A stretch of 64,000 nt of DNA from Desnuesiella massiliensis. GTDB lineage: Bacteria > Bacillota > Clostridia > Clostridiales > Clostridiaceae. The notes beneath the pieces were generated by a model. The model was not told the DNA's origin, made no database searches, and saw only the letters and a program-made list of their open reading frames with translations. The position numbers were made by a program, and so were the translations under genes. Where the stretch lies: NCBI RefSeq assembly GCF_001403615.1, contig NZ_LN879455.1, positions 310,001-374,000 of the forward strand, read 5' to 3'. Positions 33,918-43,406 of this stretch are shown one piece after another; positions within the stretch are counted from its first letter, which is position 1; every line of letters starts with the position of its first letter.

Positions 33918-34616
33918 ATGCTAAATAGTACGGAACTTATGCGGATGCACATAGAATCATTATTCACGTTGAATGATGATTTGAGACTTTTAAATATTAA
34001 TGAACCGTGGGATACCACAAAGCCTGCACCAAGATTTGTTATGGGGCGAACTATTAAGGGTGAAACTATATATTATTTTCGACACGATGTTTCTGAGAAT
34101 ATTATTTCTAAAGTAAGTGAATTGTGTTTGAAGGAACCCATCGCTCAGAATGCAAATGAGAGACCCAAGTATTTTGAACAATATCTTGAATGTTTTCAAA
34201 GCAGAAGTTACACCGAAGAGATATGCTTTTACGTTCCTGACAGCGGAGAAAAAATACGGGATTGTATCCTTCTCGATTCCAAAAACGTAAGTACATTCAC
34301 TTCTGATGGATTTGAATGGCTAAAGGAAGAGTTTCTTTTTTCACTGCCCTGTGCAGCGTTCGTTCATGCAGGACAGGCTGTGTCAATTTGCCGAAGTGTT
34401 CGCATCAGTCATAAAGCACATGAAGCAGGAATTGAAACCATGGAAGCGTTCTGGGGGAATGGTTATGCCTATGATGTCCTTTTTAAGTGGGCGCAAGAAG
34501 TCAGGCAATTAGGCTGCGAACCTCTGTATAGCACTTTAAGTGATAATTTTAGATCATTAAGGATAGCACAAAAAGCAAATTTATTTTGTTTTGGAGTTGG
34601 TTTCAAAATCGAATAA
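33918..34616 (+). CDS. GNAT-like N-acetyltransferase
   Basis: A 232-residue protein. The C-terminal half has GIETMEAFWGNGYAYDVLFKW, the acetyl-CoA loop, and STLSDNFRSLRIAQKANL, the late GNAT motif. The N-terminal half does not match a family I know. TAGGGGG precedes ATG 33918. It stands alone between the VOC gene and the IS element. The acceptor is unknown. Confidence 0.72.
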   Translation: MLNSTELMRMHIESLFTLNDDLRLLNINEPWDTTKPAPRFVMGRTIKGETIYYFRHDVSENIISKVSELCLKEPIAQNANERPKYFEQYLECFQSRSYTEEICFYVPDSGEKIRDCILLDSKNVSTFTSDGFEWLKEEFLFSLPCAAFVHAGQAVSICRSVRISHKAHEAGIETMEAFWGNGYAYDVLFKWAQEVRQLGCEPLYSTLSDNFRSLRIAQKANLFCFGVGFKIE

Positions 34617-34861
34617 AATACCAGTTAAGTTATTGTATCCTAGAAAGAGCTTTAGCAGTAAAGTTAATTTGTCGGGTGCATGCTGGTTTAGTTGACTAAT
34701 AATCATGTATTTATTATAGTATTATAATGACGTATAAGTAATATATTGAAAAGTATCAGATAAACAGGAATTTGTCATCAAGATAACTCATAAGCCTCTA
34801 AATTGATTTGGACAATTGCCTATACATTTATTATAATGTAGAAAGTGATTGGAGGTAAGCT

Positions 34862-35191
34862 ATGAAAGGAAGAAGTTATACAAAAGAATTGAAAGAAGAA
34901 ATATTAAGAGAAGTTAAAGAAGAGGGAAATGTATCACTAGTCTCAAGAAGACATGGAATATCAAAGTCAACCATATTTACGTGGATTAAAAACTCCGTAA
35001 ATAAGGATGAGATTAAAGTTAAGCCAGGAAGAAAAGCTTTAGTTGAGGGAGATAGGGAACTTAAAGATGAATTGACAGAAGTAACTAAGGAGAATGATCA
35101 GTTAAAGAAACTTCCAGGAGAGAAAGACTTAGAGATAGCAATACTTAGAGACTTAATAAAAAAATCACCCCCTCAATTAAAGATAAAGTAG
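34862..35191 (+). CDS. IS3-family transposase OrfA (helix-turn-helix part)
   Basis: A 109-residue protein: YTKELKEEILREVKEEGNVSLVSRRHGISKSTIFTWIK is the DNA-binding domain (part shown), followed by a leucine-zipper-like coiled coil EVTKENDQLKKLPGEKDLEIAILRDL. GGAGG precedes the start. Near its end is the heptamer A AAA AAA at 35158-35164 in the correct phase for -1 slippage into OrfB, as is known for IS3 elements. Confidence 0.85.
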   Translation: MKGRSYTKELKEEILREVKEEGNVSLVSRRHGISKSTIFTWIKNSVNKDEIKVKPGRKALVEGDRELKDELTEVTKENDQLKKLPGEKDLEIAILRDLIKKSPPQLKIK

Positions 35192-36015
35192 AGATAGCTA
35201 AGAAATATATAGATCAAGGATATAACGCAGTTTTTGTACTAAATATGGTGAAGCTTGGAAGGTCAACATATTACTATAACTTGAGTGTAGCAGGAAAAGA
35301 AAAGACAAAGCCTAAAGGTGGTAAGCCTCGTGGATACAGCCTAAACAAAGAAAATAAAAAGGTCTGTGATGAGCAGATTAAAGAGTTTATTATGGAGTCA
35401 ATTGATGGAGATGCCAGTAATTATGAATATAGAAAAATAACATACCATCTAAGGAAACAATATAGCCTTATAATCAACCATAAGAAGGTTTATAGGCTGT
35501 GTAAAGTGCTTGGCATACTTAAAGACCAAAGAGTTATTAAGCCTAAGGTAAAGAAGACTATCGCAGTAAACAGGACTATAACAGGCTCTAATCAGCTTTG
35601 GGAAATGGATATAAAATATGGTTATGTTCATGGTGAGGATAAATTTTTCTATTTGCTAAATCTAATTGATATTTTTGATAGAAGTATTATTGATAACCAC
35701 ATGGGTTTACACTGCGAAGCTAAGGATGCGGCAGCATTACTGAGAAAATGCTTAATTCGTAGAAACTTATTTGCAGAAGGAGCCAAAAAGCCTATGATAA
35801 GAACGGATAATGGACCGCAGTTTGTAAGCCATAAATTCAGCCAGTGCTGCGAAGAAATAGGAATAGAACATGAAAGAATACCTGTTAGAACACCAAACAA
35901 AATGGAGTTTTATAACAATAGCAGGATTCATTCAAGTCTAAGGTTTATGTCACCGAATGAATTTTATAACCTTTATTTTGGAGAAGACCTAACAAATATT
36001 AAAATAAAGGTCTAA
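35158..36015 (+). pseudogene. IS3-family transposase OrfB with deleted DDE glutamate region
   Basis: Read by -1 frameshift from OrfA at the A7 run. It has the HTH-like start, WEMDIKYGYV with the first Asp, RTDNGPQF with the second Asp, then TPNK joined directly to MEFYNNSRIHSSLRFMSPNEF. In intact relatives about 35 residues holding N-A-H-I-E-S-F, with the catalytic Glu, and a helix lie between. The loss is in frame, so the ORF is open, but the enzyme should be dead. Confidence 0.82.
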
Positions 36016-36152
36016 TTCTAAGAAAATTAAAGAATTTATTAGGTTTTGTCCAAAACGAAGGGGCTAATCCGCCAGTTGATAATATCCATTTGATGAAGTA
36101 TAATTTTTATGTTGATAATTTGGTTTTAGCATACTATAATTATACAACATTT

Positions 36153-36178
36153 GCGGGGCTTTCGAGCCCCGCATTTTC
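36153..36178 (+). terminator. UUCG-tetraloop terminator
   Basis: GCGGGGCT, TTCG, AGCCCCGC, then ATTTTCT: an 8-bp GC stem with a stable tetraloop. Its GC content contrasts with the AT-rich surroundings. Confidence 0.75.
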
Positions 36179-36353
36179 TATATCTGAAATAAAAACAGGA
36201 GCTGCTACACAGCTAACTATTTATTTAGTTGTGAAACAGCCCCATATTTTTATTGACTTTAAAGATATTTAAAACCAGCGTTGAGGTATTAAAATAGATA
36301 AAGTATAATGGCTACATATTGTTACTTTAAAGATATGTAAAGGAGAAAATATC

Positions 36354-37292
36354 ATGGAACATTATGCAAGTAAAAATGAATATATACGTCGTATCAATAA
36401 GGTACAAGATTATATAGAAAGAAATACTTCACAATCATTTACACTTGAAGAACTCTCAAATATAGCAGGATTTTCTAAATATCATTTTCACCGTATTTTT
36501 AAAGCAATAACCCATGAATCTTTATTACAATATGTAAATCGTTTTAAACTTGAAAATTCGGCTCGCCTTTTAAGCCACCGTTTAGATATGAGTATTACAG
36601 ATATTGCTTATCATATGGGTTTTACAGATTCAGCAGTTTTTTCGAGAAGTTTTAAACATCTGTTTAAAGTGAGTCCTAACGACTATAGAAAAAATTATCG
36701 CAAGAATTGCAAAGAACAATATAATATTTCTAGGTACAATTTAGGTGTATCGGATATGGAAAAGAAAGAATTTAAACAAAATATAGAAGGCAATGTGGAA
36801 ATTGTTGAAATGGATAAAATGAAGGTGGCTTATCTTCGATTTACTGGCGCTTATAATAAATTGGCTGTTGAGTTTCCTAAACTTTTAGAAAGATTATTTA
36901 AGAGTGCTCATGAACAGAATCTTATTGAAGCAAATAAGACAAAGGTCTTGTCAATCTATCATGATCATCCAGAGTTTACTAGCCAAGATTATTCAAAGAC
37001 AAGTCTGTGTATTACGATTCCAAATGATGCAAAGGTAGATGAAAATAGTGATCTTTGTCTCATGGAAATACCAGCGGGTAAATATATTGTTGGTCATTTT
37101 TATATTCAGCAACATCTTTATAGTGCCATTTGGGATTATATTTATGAAGAATGGTTAACGAATAGTGGCTATGTTCCAAGTGATAGTTTTCCATTTGAAA
37201 TGTATATGAATGATTATCGAACTGATGTAAATAATATGCATTTAGTCGATATATACTTACCAGTTCAACCATTATCATTTAATTCTAAGTAA
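36354..37292 (+). CDS. AraC-family regulator with GyrI-like effector domain
   Basis: A 312-residue protein. Residues 1-110 form the AraC double helix-turn-helix (FTLEELSNIAGFSKYHFHRIFK, then ITDIAYHMGFTDSAVFSRSFKHLF, parts shown). Residues 140-305 are a GyrI-like ligand-binding domain (VEIVEMDKMKVAYLRFTGAY and, near the end, FEMYMNDY). Such Rob/SoxS-like proteins bind amphiphilic drugs. It lies 49 bp before the UvrA-like gene, so it probably controls that gene and the following hydrolase. AAAGGAG precedes the start. Confidence 0.88.
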   Translation: MEHYASKNEYIRRINKVQDYIERNTSQSFTLEELSNIAGFSKYHFHRIFKAITHESLLQYVNRFKLENSARLLSHRLDMSITDIAYHMGFTDSAVFSRSFKHLFKVSPNDYRKNYRKNCKEQYNISRYNLGVSDMEKKEFKQNIEGNVEIVEMDKMKVAYLRFTGAYNKLAVEFPKLLERLFKSAHEQNLIEANKTKVLSIYHDHPEFTSQDYSKTSLCITIPNDAKVDENSDLCLMEIPAGKYIVGHFYIQQHLYSAIWDYIYEEWLTNSGYVPSDSFPFEMYMNDYRTDVNNMHLVDIYLPVQPLSFNSK

Positions 37293-37340
37293 TGCTTCCA
37301 TGTCTGATTTGATACTTAATTAGTACAATGAGGTGGTTAA

Positions 37341-39689
37341 ATGAAAGAAATAAGGATAAAGGGTGCGCGTATTCATAATTTAAAAAATATCGATATTAGC
37401 TTACCTAAAAACAAGTTTATTGTTGCAACAGGTGTAAGCGGATCGGGTAAATCAAGTTTAGTGTTTGATATTATATTTGAAGAAGGACGTAAACAATATC
37501 TACAATCATTAGGTATGCTTTCTACAATTGATGACACTTATAAGTTTGACTATATTGAAGGGATAGGACCTACGATTGCAGTTCATCAAAACACCATTCG
37601 TCAAAGTAATCCTCGTTCCACAGTCGGAACACGGACAGGTATTCTCCATATGCTTACATTACTCTATTCAGGTGAGGGGCAGGCACATGGTGAGGGGATT
37701 AATGGAGATGAACACCTTGATACAAGTTTCTTTTCTTATAATTCAGCAAGTGGTATGTGTGTGCGATGTTCAGGTCGAGGAGCTTACTTTGAAATTGATA
37801 TGGAAAAGTTAGTAATGGATAATCAAATTACTTTAGAAGCTGTTTTTATAAAATCAAAAGTTACACCTGGCTATATGAATGTTTTAAAGAGGCGCTTTAA
37901 AGATTATTTTTATATGCCATTTACATCATTACCTGAAGATGTGAAAAATGAAGCGGTTTATGGTCGTTATGAAAATGGAAAAAGTAGCTACTCACTGACA
38001 AAAGCATTTGAAAGTCGCTATCGTAAAGGAGAAGCTTTAAATGATATTTATGCGATGCAGACATGTTGTGAATGTCATGGTTATCGCATTGGACAAGAGG
38101 GTAGAAGTGTTTATATTAATGGTAAGCATATTGGTGAGTTGTGTTTAATGCCTATTTCAGATATGCATTCATTTCTTAAAGAGACGATCGAAGTTGAAAA
38201 ATATACGCAATTTGGGAAAAATTTAGCTCAAGATATTCTCATTAAATTAGAACACTTAATAAAAGCAAAATTAGGTTATTTAACACTATATAGAGAAATG
38301 GCTTCGTTAAGTGGTGGTGAGTTACAAAGGCTATTTTTAAATGCCCATCTTGATACCAAAATGGATTCATTAATCTATGTTTTAGATGAACCAACTGCTG
38401 GTTTACATGCATCTGAAAAAGAAGATATTATCGCATCTATTCAACAATTAAAAGAGATTGGCAACACTGTGATTGTTGTTGAACATGATAAAAGTACCAT
38501 ACAAAAAGCAGAACATATTATTGATATTGGACCAATGGCAGGACATCTTGGTGGTCAAATTGTTTACCAAGGTCACCTTGATGGTTTAATAAAATCTGAT
38601 GAATCTATAACGGGTAATTATTTATCAGGTAAGAAAAATATGCCTACAAGAAGACACAACGTAAATATAGAAGAGATGCCTTCACTTGTTATTCAACATG
38701 CTAAAACCAATAATCTCAAAGATATTACGGTAACACTCCCACTTCATGCAATCGTTGGTATTGCAGGAAAGTCGGGTAGCGGAAAGAGTTCTTTAATATC
38801 AGATACATTGTTACCATTGTTACGAACTCATTTTAAGTATTCATATAAGAAAGATTTAATAGATGATTATAGTGAAGAAACAGTCATAAAAACCGTTGCA
38901 GATGGATTAGAAGGTGTTGAATTCATTTCTGGATATGCAGAAATATCTCAAGTGCCTATTGGACGCAACAATAATTCAAATCCGGCTTCTTATATTGGTA
39001 TCTGGGATAAGATAAGAACTTTATATGCTAATCAACCAGAAGCCATTAATAAAGGTTTTGTAGATGGTCATTTCTCATTTAATTCTAAAGGTGCATGTAG
39101 TGAATGTGGTGGAAGTGGGTATGAAAAAATATGGCTAGGGAGACATCTTAGTATTAATAAAACATGTACAAAGTGCCATGGTAGAAGATTTAATCAGGAT
39201 GCATTATCGATTAAGTATAAGGAAAGAACAATATTTGATGTATTAGAAATGAGTATAGACCAAGCAATTGAGTTTTTTGATAATCAACCAAGTATTTTAA
39301 ACACTTTAAAAATCTTACAACAAATCGGAATGGGTTATATAAAATTAGGTCAACCAACACCTACATTAAGCGGTGGTGAATCCCAAAGAATTAAACTAGC
39401 AAAAGAGATTGGTAAGAAAAGAAAAGGAAATATTCTTTATATCTTAGATGAACCAACAACAGGATTAAGTCAACATGATATTGCAAAACTGATTGAATTG
39501 TTAGATCAACTTGTTGAAAAAGGGAACTCAATCATTGTCATTGAGCATGATATAGATGTTTTAAAAGTTTGTGATTACCTTATTGAACTTGGGCCAGTTG
39601 GAGGCACTCAAGGTGGTTATGTGATTGCTAAAGGAACGCCAGAAATAATTAAAAATAATACTAACTCTATTACTGGGAGGTATTTATAA
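37341..39689 (+). CDS. UvrA-like ABC ATPase, short drug-resistance class
   Basis: A 782-residue protein with two ABC cassettes: Walker A GVSGSGKSS near residue 32 and GKSGSGKSS near 475, signatures LSGGELQR and LSGGESQR, and Walker B VLDEPTAGLH and ILDEPTTGL. Zinc pairs CVRC, CCEC, CSEC and CTKC are kept. It lacks the UvrB-binding insertion of true UvrA and is shorter even than the copy at 426. It is between an AraC/GyrI regulator and a serine hydrolase that overlaps its stop, which suggests a drug-response cassette. ATG follows GAGGTGG. Confidence 0.87.
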   Translation: MKEIRIKGARIHNLKNIDISLPKNKFIVATGVSGSGKSSLVFDIIFEEGRKQYLQSLGMLSTIDDTYKFDYIEGIGPTIAVHQNTIRQSNPRSTVGTRTGILHMLTLLYSGEGQAHGEGINGDEHLDTSFFSYNSASGMCVRCSGRGAYFEIDMEKLVMDNQITLEAVFIKSKVTPGYMNVLKRRFKDYFYMPFTSLPEDVKNEAVYGRYENGKSSYSLTKAFESRYRKGEALNDIYAMQTCCECHGYRIGQEGRSVYINGKHIGELCLMPISDMHSFLKETIEVEKYTQFGKNLAQDILIKLEHLIKAKLGYLTLYREMASLSGGELQRLFLNAHLDTKMDSLIYVLDEPTAGLHASEKEDIIASIQQLKEIGNTVIVVEHDKSTIQKAEHIIDIGPMAGHLGGQIVYQGHLDGLIKSDESITGNYLSGKKNMPTRRHNVNIEEMPSLVIQHAKTNNLKDITVTLPLHAIVGIAGKSGSGKSSLISDTLLPLLRTHFKYSYKKDLIDDYSEETVIKTVADGLEGVEFISGYAEISQVPIGRNNNSNPASYIGIWDKIRTLYANQPEAINKGFVDGHFSFNSKGACSECGGSGYEKIWLGRHLSINKTCTKCHGRRFNQDALSIKYKERTIFDVLEMSIDQAIEFFDNQPSILNTLKILQQIGMGYIKLGQPTPTLSGGESQRIKLAKEIGKKRKGNILYILDEPTTGLSQHDIAKLIELLDQLVEKGNSIIVIEHDIDVLKVCDYLIELGPVGGTQGGYVIAKGTPEIIKNNTNSITGRYL

Positions 39690-40735
39690 TGAAAGATTAT
39701 CGTCATCAACTTTTAACATTTAATACTGTAGATCCTATTGAAGTTGGAATGGAAAAAGATAAGTTATTAGAGATGGATAAAATAATTCCTTCCCTCTATA
39801 AAAATCTTAATGGCATGATTGTTGTCCGTTTTGGTAAAGTAGTGTTTGAGAAGTACTATAATGGGTATGGAGCTGAGGATACCTTTCATGTTGCTTCAGT
39901 AACTAAAAGTTTTATTTCCGCTCTTATTGGTATTGCAATGGATAAGGGATTTATAAAGAGTCTCGATCAAAAAGTATTAGAATTTTTTCCTGAGTACATT
40001 TGTCATCCTTCAGAAATACAAAAAAAGGCGATAACCTTACGTCATTTACTAACAATGAGGGCCCCATATATCTTTAAAACGCTTCAAGAACCGTTGGAAA
40101 AGCTTACGAGACAAAAAGATTGGATTAAGTTTTCGCTTGATATGTTAGGTAAAAATGGAAATATAGGCGCATTTAAGTATTCAAATTGTGGCGTCAATAT
40201 TCTTTCGGCTATTTTGACACGTACTACTGGTAAAAGCGCTAGAGAATTTGCCAACGAATGTCTATTTAAACCAATCGGAATAAAAGAAATAGAGGATAAT
40301 CCCAATCAAACTTTTGATTATGAGGGGATATTTGGAAACCAATTAAAGGGATGGGCAAAAGATCCTAGTGGAAACTCTACTGGTGGGTGGGGACTTACAC
40401 TTACTACCAGAGATATGGCGAGGTTTGGCTCGCTCTATATTAATGATGGTTTCATCAATAATCAACAAGTTGTTTCTAAAGATTGGATTCATCAATCTAT
40501 AGTAGGAATACCTTTAGAAAAAGAGATACCTGTAGTGTTTAATCATTATGGTCATTTATGGTGTATATATAAGAAAGATAATCTTTTTGCCTATATGGCT
40601 ATGGGGGATGGCGGTAATATGATTTGTTGTATACCTGAAAAAGAAATTGTCGTTGCTATTAGCTCTAAAACAATGCGTAAACCTCGTGAACGATGGGAAC
40701 TGATTGAAAATTATATACTCCCATCTATTATTTGA
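39689..40735 (+). CDS. Serine hydrolase of the beta-lactamase/transpeptidase-like family
   Basis: A 348-residue protein with the class-C penicillin-binding fold motifs: SVTK with nucleophile Ser70 and Lys73, YSN at 164-166, and GDGG near 309 in place of KTG. There is no signal peptide, so it acts in the cytosol unless secreted by another route. The start overlaps the UvrA-like stop (TAATG) behind GGGAGG. True beta-lactamase activity is not assured; esterase or amidase is as likely. Coupling to the UvrA-like gene suggests a shared role. Confidence 0.83.
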   Translation: MKDYRHQLLTFNTVDPIEVGMEKDKLLEMDKIIPSLYKNLNGMIVVRFGKVVFEKYYNGYGAEDTFHVASVTKSFISALIGIAMDKGFIKSLDQKVLEFFPEYICHPSEIQKKAITLRHLLTMRAPYIFKTLQEPLEKLTRQKDWIKFSLDMLGKNGNIGAFKYSNCGVNILSAILTRTTGKSAREFANECLFKPIGIKEIEDNPNQTFDYEGIFGNQLKGWAKDPSGNSTGGWGLTLTTRDMARFGSLYINDGFINNQQVVSKDWIHQSIVGIPLEKEIPVVFNHYGHLWCIYKKDNLFAYMAMGDGGNMICCIPEKEIVVAISSKTMRKPRERWELIENYILPSII

Positions 40736-40867
40736 ATATTAAGGTATATTAAAGTAACTTTGCTTGTATCTGGTAGTGAATATAAGCCAATTTTAGACAC
40801 ACAAAAGGAGGCGTATACAAGTTTTGTAAGATTTGACAAAGTTAAAATTTTCGAAATTGAAAATGCT

Positions 40868-41349
40868 ATTTATTAGTGTGTGATGAATATCGAAATATGT
40901 TGGAAGACGATGCTGATGAGTGTGCTTTCTAATCTGGCTTTTAACCAAGTATGTGAGTACCTTAAAGGCAAGCGTACAACCTTCAATTTTCCATATGAAC
41001 TTCAAGGTACAGATTTTCAGAAAAAAGTGTGGGATGCTCTTTGTCAGTGTCCTGGTAAACTAAAGTTGTAACGGTTGTGTCAAAAGTGATAAAATAAGGA
41101 TCACAAGGAGAGATTAAAAATGGCGAGTTACAACGAAGAAACAAAAGGTAGCGGAGGCGGTGAACAGTCCGAAAGCAACCCGTGCAGTGGGCATGGCAGA
41201 CAATAAAAATTCAACCAATTACAATCGCTGTTCCGTGTCAACGGGTAATCGGAACATACGGCAAATTTATTGGCTATGCAGGTGGCCTTTACATGAAAAA
41301 AGCTCTGCTGAAACTTGAAAAACAGGGCGATATACTAGGAGGATTAGTA
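40868..41349 (+). pseudogene. Degraded methylated-DNA--cysteine methyltransferase (ogt) gene
   Basis: Three frames carry pieces in order: DEYRNMLEDDADE, then SNLAFNQVCEYLKGKRTTF and GTDFQKKVWDALCQ, then KVAEAVNSPKATRAVGMADNKN, then PITIAVPCQRVIGTYGKFIGYAGG and KKALLKLEKQ. Between DALCQ and KVAEAV, where IPYGETRSYK is expected, are about 90 bases of foreign-looking sequence. The active motif PCHRV reads PCQRV. So the gene is broken by several frameshifts and an insertion scar. Confidence 0.8.
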
Positions 41350-41350
41350 A

Positions 41351-42052
41351 GTGGATGACATTCGGATTCCGAGCATTAAAATTTCTAACATTGATACGAA
41401 AAAATGTTATTTCAACCCAGGTTGTGCATTAAGTATTTACAAACCTGAATCTGGACATAAAATACTGGATGTGCTTAATAAATATTTTGGATCGGTGAAG
41501 ATTCACAGCATTTGCTGCCATCATGATCCACAGCTGCCTCACGGATCTACTATCATTAATAACTGCGCAGGCTGTGACAGAAGATTTCGTTCCTTATATG
41601 AAGGGATACGAACAATTTCTTTGTGGGAAGTATTGGATAGCATCGAAAATCTGCCTTTACCGGATTATACCGGACTGATAGTTTCGGTACAAGACTCTTG
41701 TTCATACCGACCCAAGCCGCAGGTCCATGAAGCAGTCAGAAGCATTTTGAGGAAAATGAATATAGAAATTATTGACTCTAAATTCAGTGGGATAAAATCA
41801 ATCTGCTGTGGTGATAATTTTTATCCACAGTTGCCAATCGAAAAAGTTACAGAACTGCAGAAAAAGCGTGCCTCCCAGATGCCTTGTCAGGATGTTGTGG
41901 TCTATTGCGTTTCCTGCATTAAATCCATGACTATCGGCGGAAAAACTCCGCATCACATGGTGGATCTTGTTTTGAATGAAGAAACCGAACCGCAGGAGAC
42001 TAGAATTGATGTGTTTCATGATGCGCTGAATCTATACATTAATGAGCATTAA
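41351..42052 (+). CDS. CCG-domain iron-sulfur protein (heterodisulfide-reductase B-like)
   Basis: A 233-residue protein with Cys-rich motifs of the CCG family: YFNPGCAL, SICCHHD, NCAGCDR, QDSCSYR, SICCGDNF and VYCVSC. The paired-Cys CX(n)CCGX(n)CX2C layout usually binds a noncubane or [4Fe-4S] cluster in electron-transfer complexes such as HdrB, GlpC or LutA. No partner subunit is nearby. GTG 41351 is seven bases after AGGAGG, better than any ATG. Base composition is richer in GC than the flanking genes, which suggests transfer. Function unknown. Confidence 0.78.
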   Translation: MDDIRIPSIKISNIDTKKCYFNPGCALSIYKPESGHKILDVLNKYFGSVKIHSICCHHDPQLPHGSTIINNCAGCDRRFRSLYEGIRTISLWEVLDSIENLPLPDYTGLIVSVQDSCSYRPKPQVHEAVRSILRKMNIEIIDSKFSGIKSICCGDNFYPQLPIEKVTELQKKRASQMPCQDVVVYCVSCIKSMTIGGKTPHHMVDLVLNEETEPQETRIDVFHDALNLYINEH

Positions 42053-42066
42053 TTATAATTCGGATT

Positions 42067-42231
42067 ATGAGTATAATTGCTGCTTCTTCTGTCGTAGGTG
42101 TTGATATTTCTCATAAAATGCTGAGGGTAGCAAAAGATAAAACCCATTTTCCACAGATTAAAGGTAGTAGATATTCCGAGGATGGAGGACGAAATGCGCC
42201 GTCCCATGATGCTGATTGTATCTGCAAGTAG
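42067..42231 (+). pseudogene. Fragment of a class I SAM-dependent methyltransferase
   Basis: The frame reads AASSVVGVDISHKMLRVAKD, which is motif I and the acidic loop of a SAM methyltransferase, then runs into unrelated residues to TAG at 42229. The N- and C-terminal parts are missing. Confidence 0.6.
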
Positions 42232-42494
42232 AAAACAAGGATAGAAGTTATGTAAAGAAACCTACCATGAGGAAATACGATGACTGTTGCAATGAATTTT
42301 GGAATGTAACAACCTATGCTGTTAAAGGCTTGTGCCGTAAAGAGATACTGTTTGCGATTGATCACCTGAACCAGATTCTACGGCATGAAATACTTGGATT
42401 TGTTTATCCTGAGTATGATAAAAATATAACAAGATATACGAAAGACTTATATAATCAATACTTCGGAACGGAAGGAAATGGAACAAAGATTTGA
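42216..42494 (+). pseudogene. C-terminal fragment of an ANT(6)/AadK-like aminoglycoside adenylyltransferase
   Basis: VKKPTMRKYDDCCNEFWNVT and TYAVKGLCRKEILFAIDHLN match the region of ANT(6) enzymes after the nucleotidyltransferase core (KPT..EYDDCCNEFWN and VAKGLWR.E...AKDHL as I recall). The catalytic N-terminus is absent, and the C-terminal helices after PEY are abnormal. It lies just before an intact ANT(9) gene. Confidence 0.72.
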
Positions 42495-42554
42495 TTAAGG
42501 ATGCAATAGAATTTCATAAAGATGCTCTATTTTTTGATGAAAGGAGATAACAAT

Positions 42555-43340
42555 TTGAAGGGCAATTCGATGAAGAAAATACCAAAGGAAACAATTCAAG
42601 CAATTGAAATGATAGAGGAGTTGCTTGATGGTTTATTAGTTGGGGTTTATTTATATGGTTCTGCAGTAATGGGAGGATTACGTATTAATAGTGATGTAGA
42701 TATTTTGGTGGTCACAAATAATATATTATCTGAAGAAATTCGAAGAGAGCTTACACAAAAATTAATACTTGTATCTGGGAAGGTAGGAAATACAAATGCT
42801 ATAAGACCACTTGAAGTTACGGTTATCAATAAAAATGATATGCTTCCTTGGCATTTTCCGCCTAAATATGAATTTATGTATGGGGAGTGGCTAAGAGAAC
42901 AGTTTGAAAAAGGAGAAATTCCTAGACGAACTTATGACCCTGATTTAGCGATTCTTTTAAAGCAAGCGATAATGAATAGCATTCCGCTTGTCGGACCGAA
43001 TATATCAGATATTCTAGAACCTGTACCAATAACAGACATTCGAAAGGCTATCAAAGAGTCTTTACCTGGATTAATGGCGGATATAAAAGGAGACGAGCGC
43101 AATGTCATTTTAACGTTAGCCAGAATGTGGTTGACAGCCTCTACCGGTGAAATTAGCTCAAAGGATCAGGCAGCAGAATGGGCCATCCCTCAATTACCCA
43201 TTGAACAAGCAGCTTTACTCGACATAGCCAGAAAAGCTTATCTAGGAGAATGTATTGATAAGTGGGAAGGGCTGGAGTCCGAGGTAGCTTCACTCATTAA
43301 TCATATGAAAAAGTCTATAGAGTCTTGTATTAATATCTAA
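42555..43340 (+). CDS. Aminoglycoside nucleotidyltransferase ANT(9)-like (spectinomycin)
   Basis: About 261 residues. The N-terminal nucleotidyltransferase has VGVYLYGSAVMGGLRINSDVD with the GS and DxD metal motifs. The C-terminal half has GDERNVILTLARMW, AAEWAIPQLP and LLDIARKAYLGECIDKWEGL, near-identical in pattern to aad9 of Tn554 and related spc genes. It adenylylates spectinomycin at O-9; activity on streptomycin is possible but less likely. TTG 42555 is nine bases after AAAGGAGA; ATG 42570 is the alternative. No own terminator is seen. It is the last cargo before the att-like cluster. Confidence 0.88.
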   Translation: MKGNSMKKIPKETIQAIEMIEELLDGLLVGVYLYGSAVMGGLRINSDVDILVVTNNILSEEIRRELTQKLILVSGKVGNTNAIRPLEVTVINKNDMLPWHFPPKYEFMYGEWLREQFEKGEIPRRTYDPDLAILLKQAIMNSIPLVGPNISDILEPVPITDIRKAIKESLPGLMADIKGDERNVILTLARMWLTASTGEISSKDQAAEWAIPQLPIEQAALLDIARKAYLGECIDKWEGLESEVASLINHMKKSIESCINI

Positions 43341-43406
43341 GTACCTTTTTGAATAGCGTTGATTATGAAAAAGGTTGAATTGTTTGTGCATTATTGTCGA
43401 TGATTG

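Larger units (their letters stand above)
34804..36058 (+). mobile_element. Defective IS3-family insertion sequence
   Basis: About 1.25 kb with two overlapping-frame transposase parts and imperfect terminal inverted repeats sharing TTTGGACAA near 34807-34815 and, inverted, near 36046-36054. The second transposase part lacks the segment that should hold the catalytic Glu, so the copy cannot move by itself. Exact ends and target duplication are uncertain. Confidence 0.72.

Noticed and set aside
36090..36272. 60-codon open frame after the IS element
   Set aside because: It runs through the UUCG terminator hairpin and has no ribosome site.
39689..40735. Calling the serine hydrolase a beta-lactamase resistance gene
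   Set aside because: It has SxxK and YSN but no signal peptide and no clear KTG, so beta-lactam hydrolysis is not supported.
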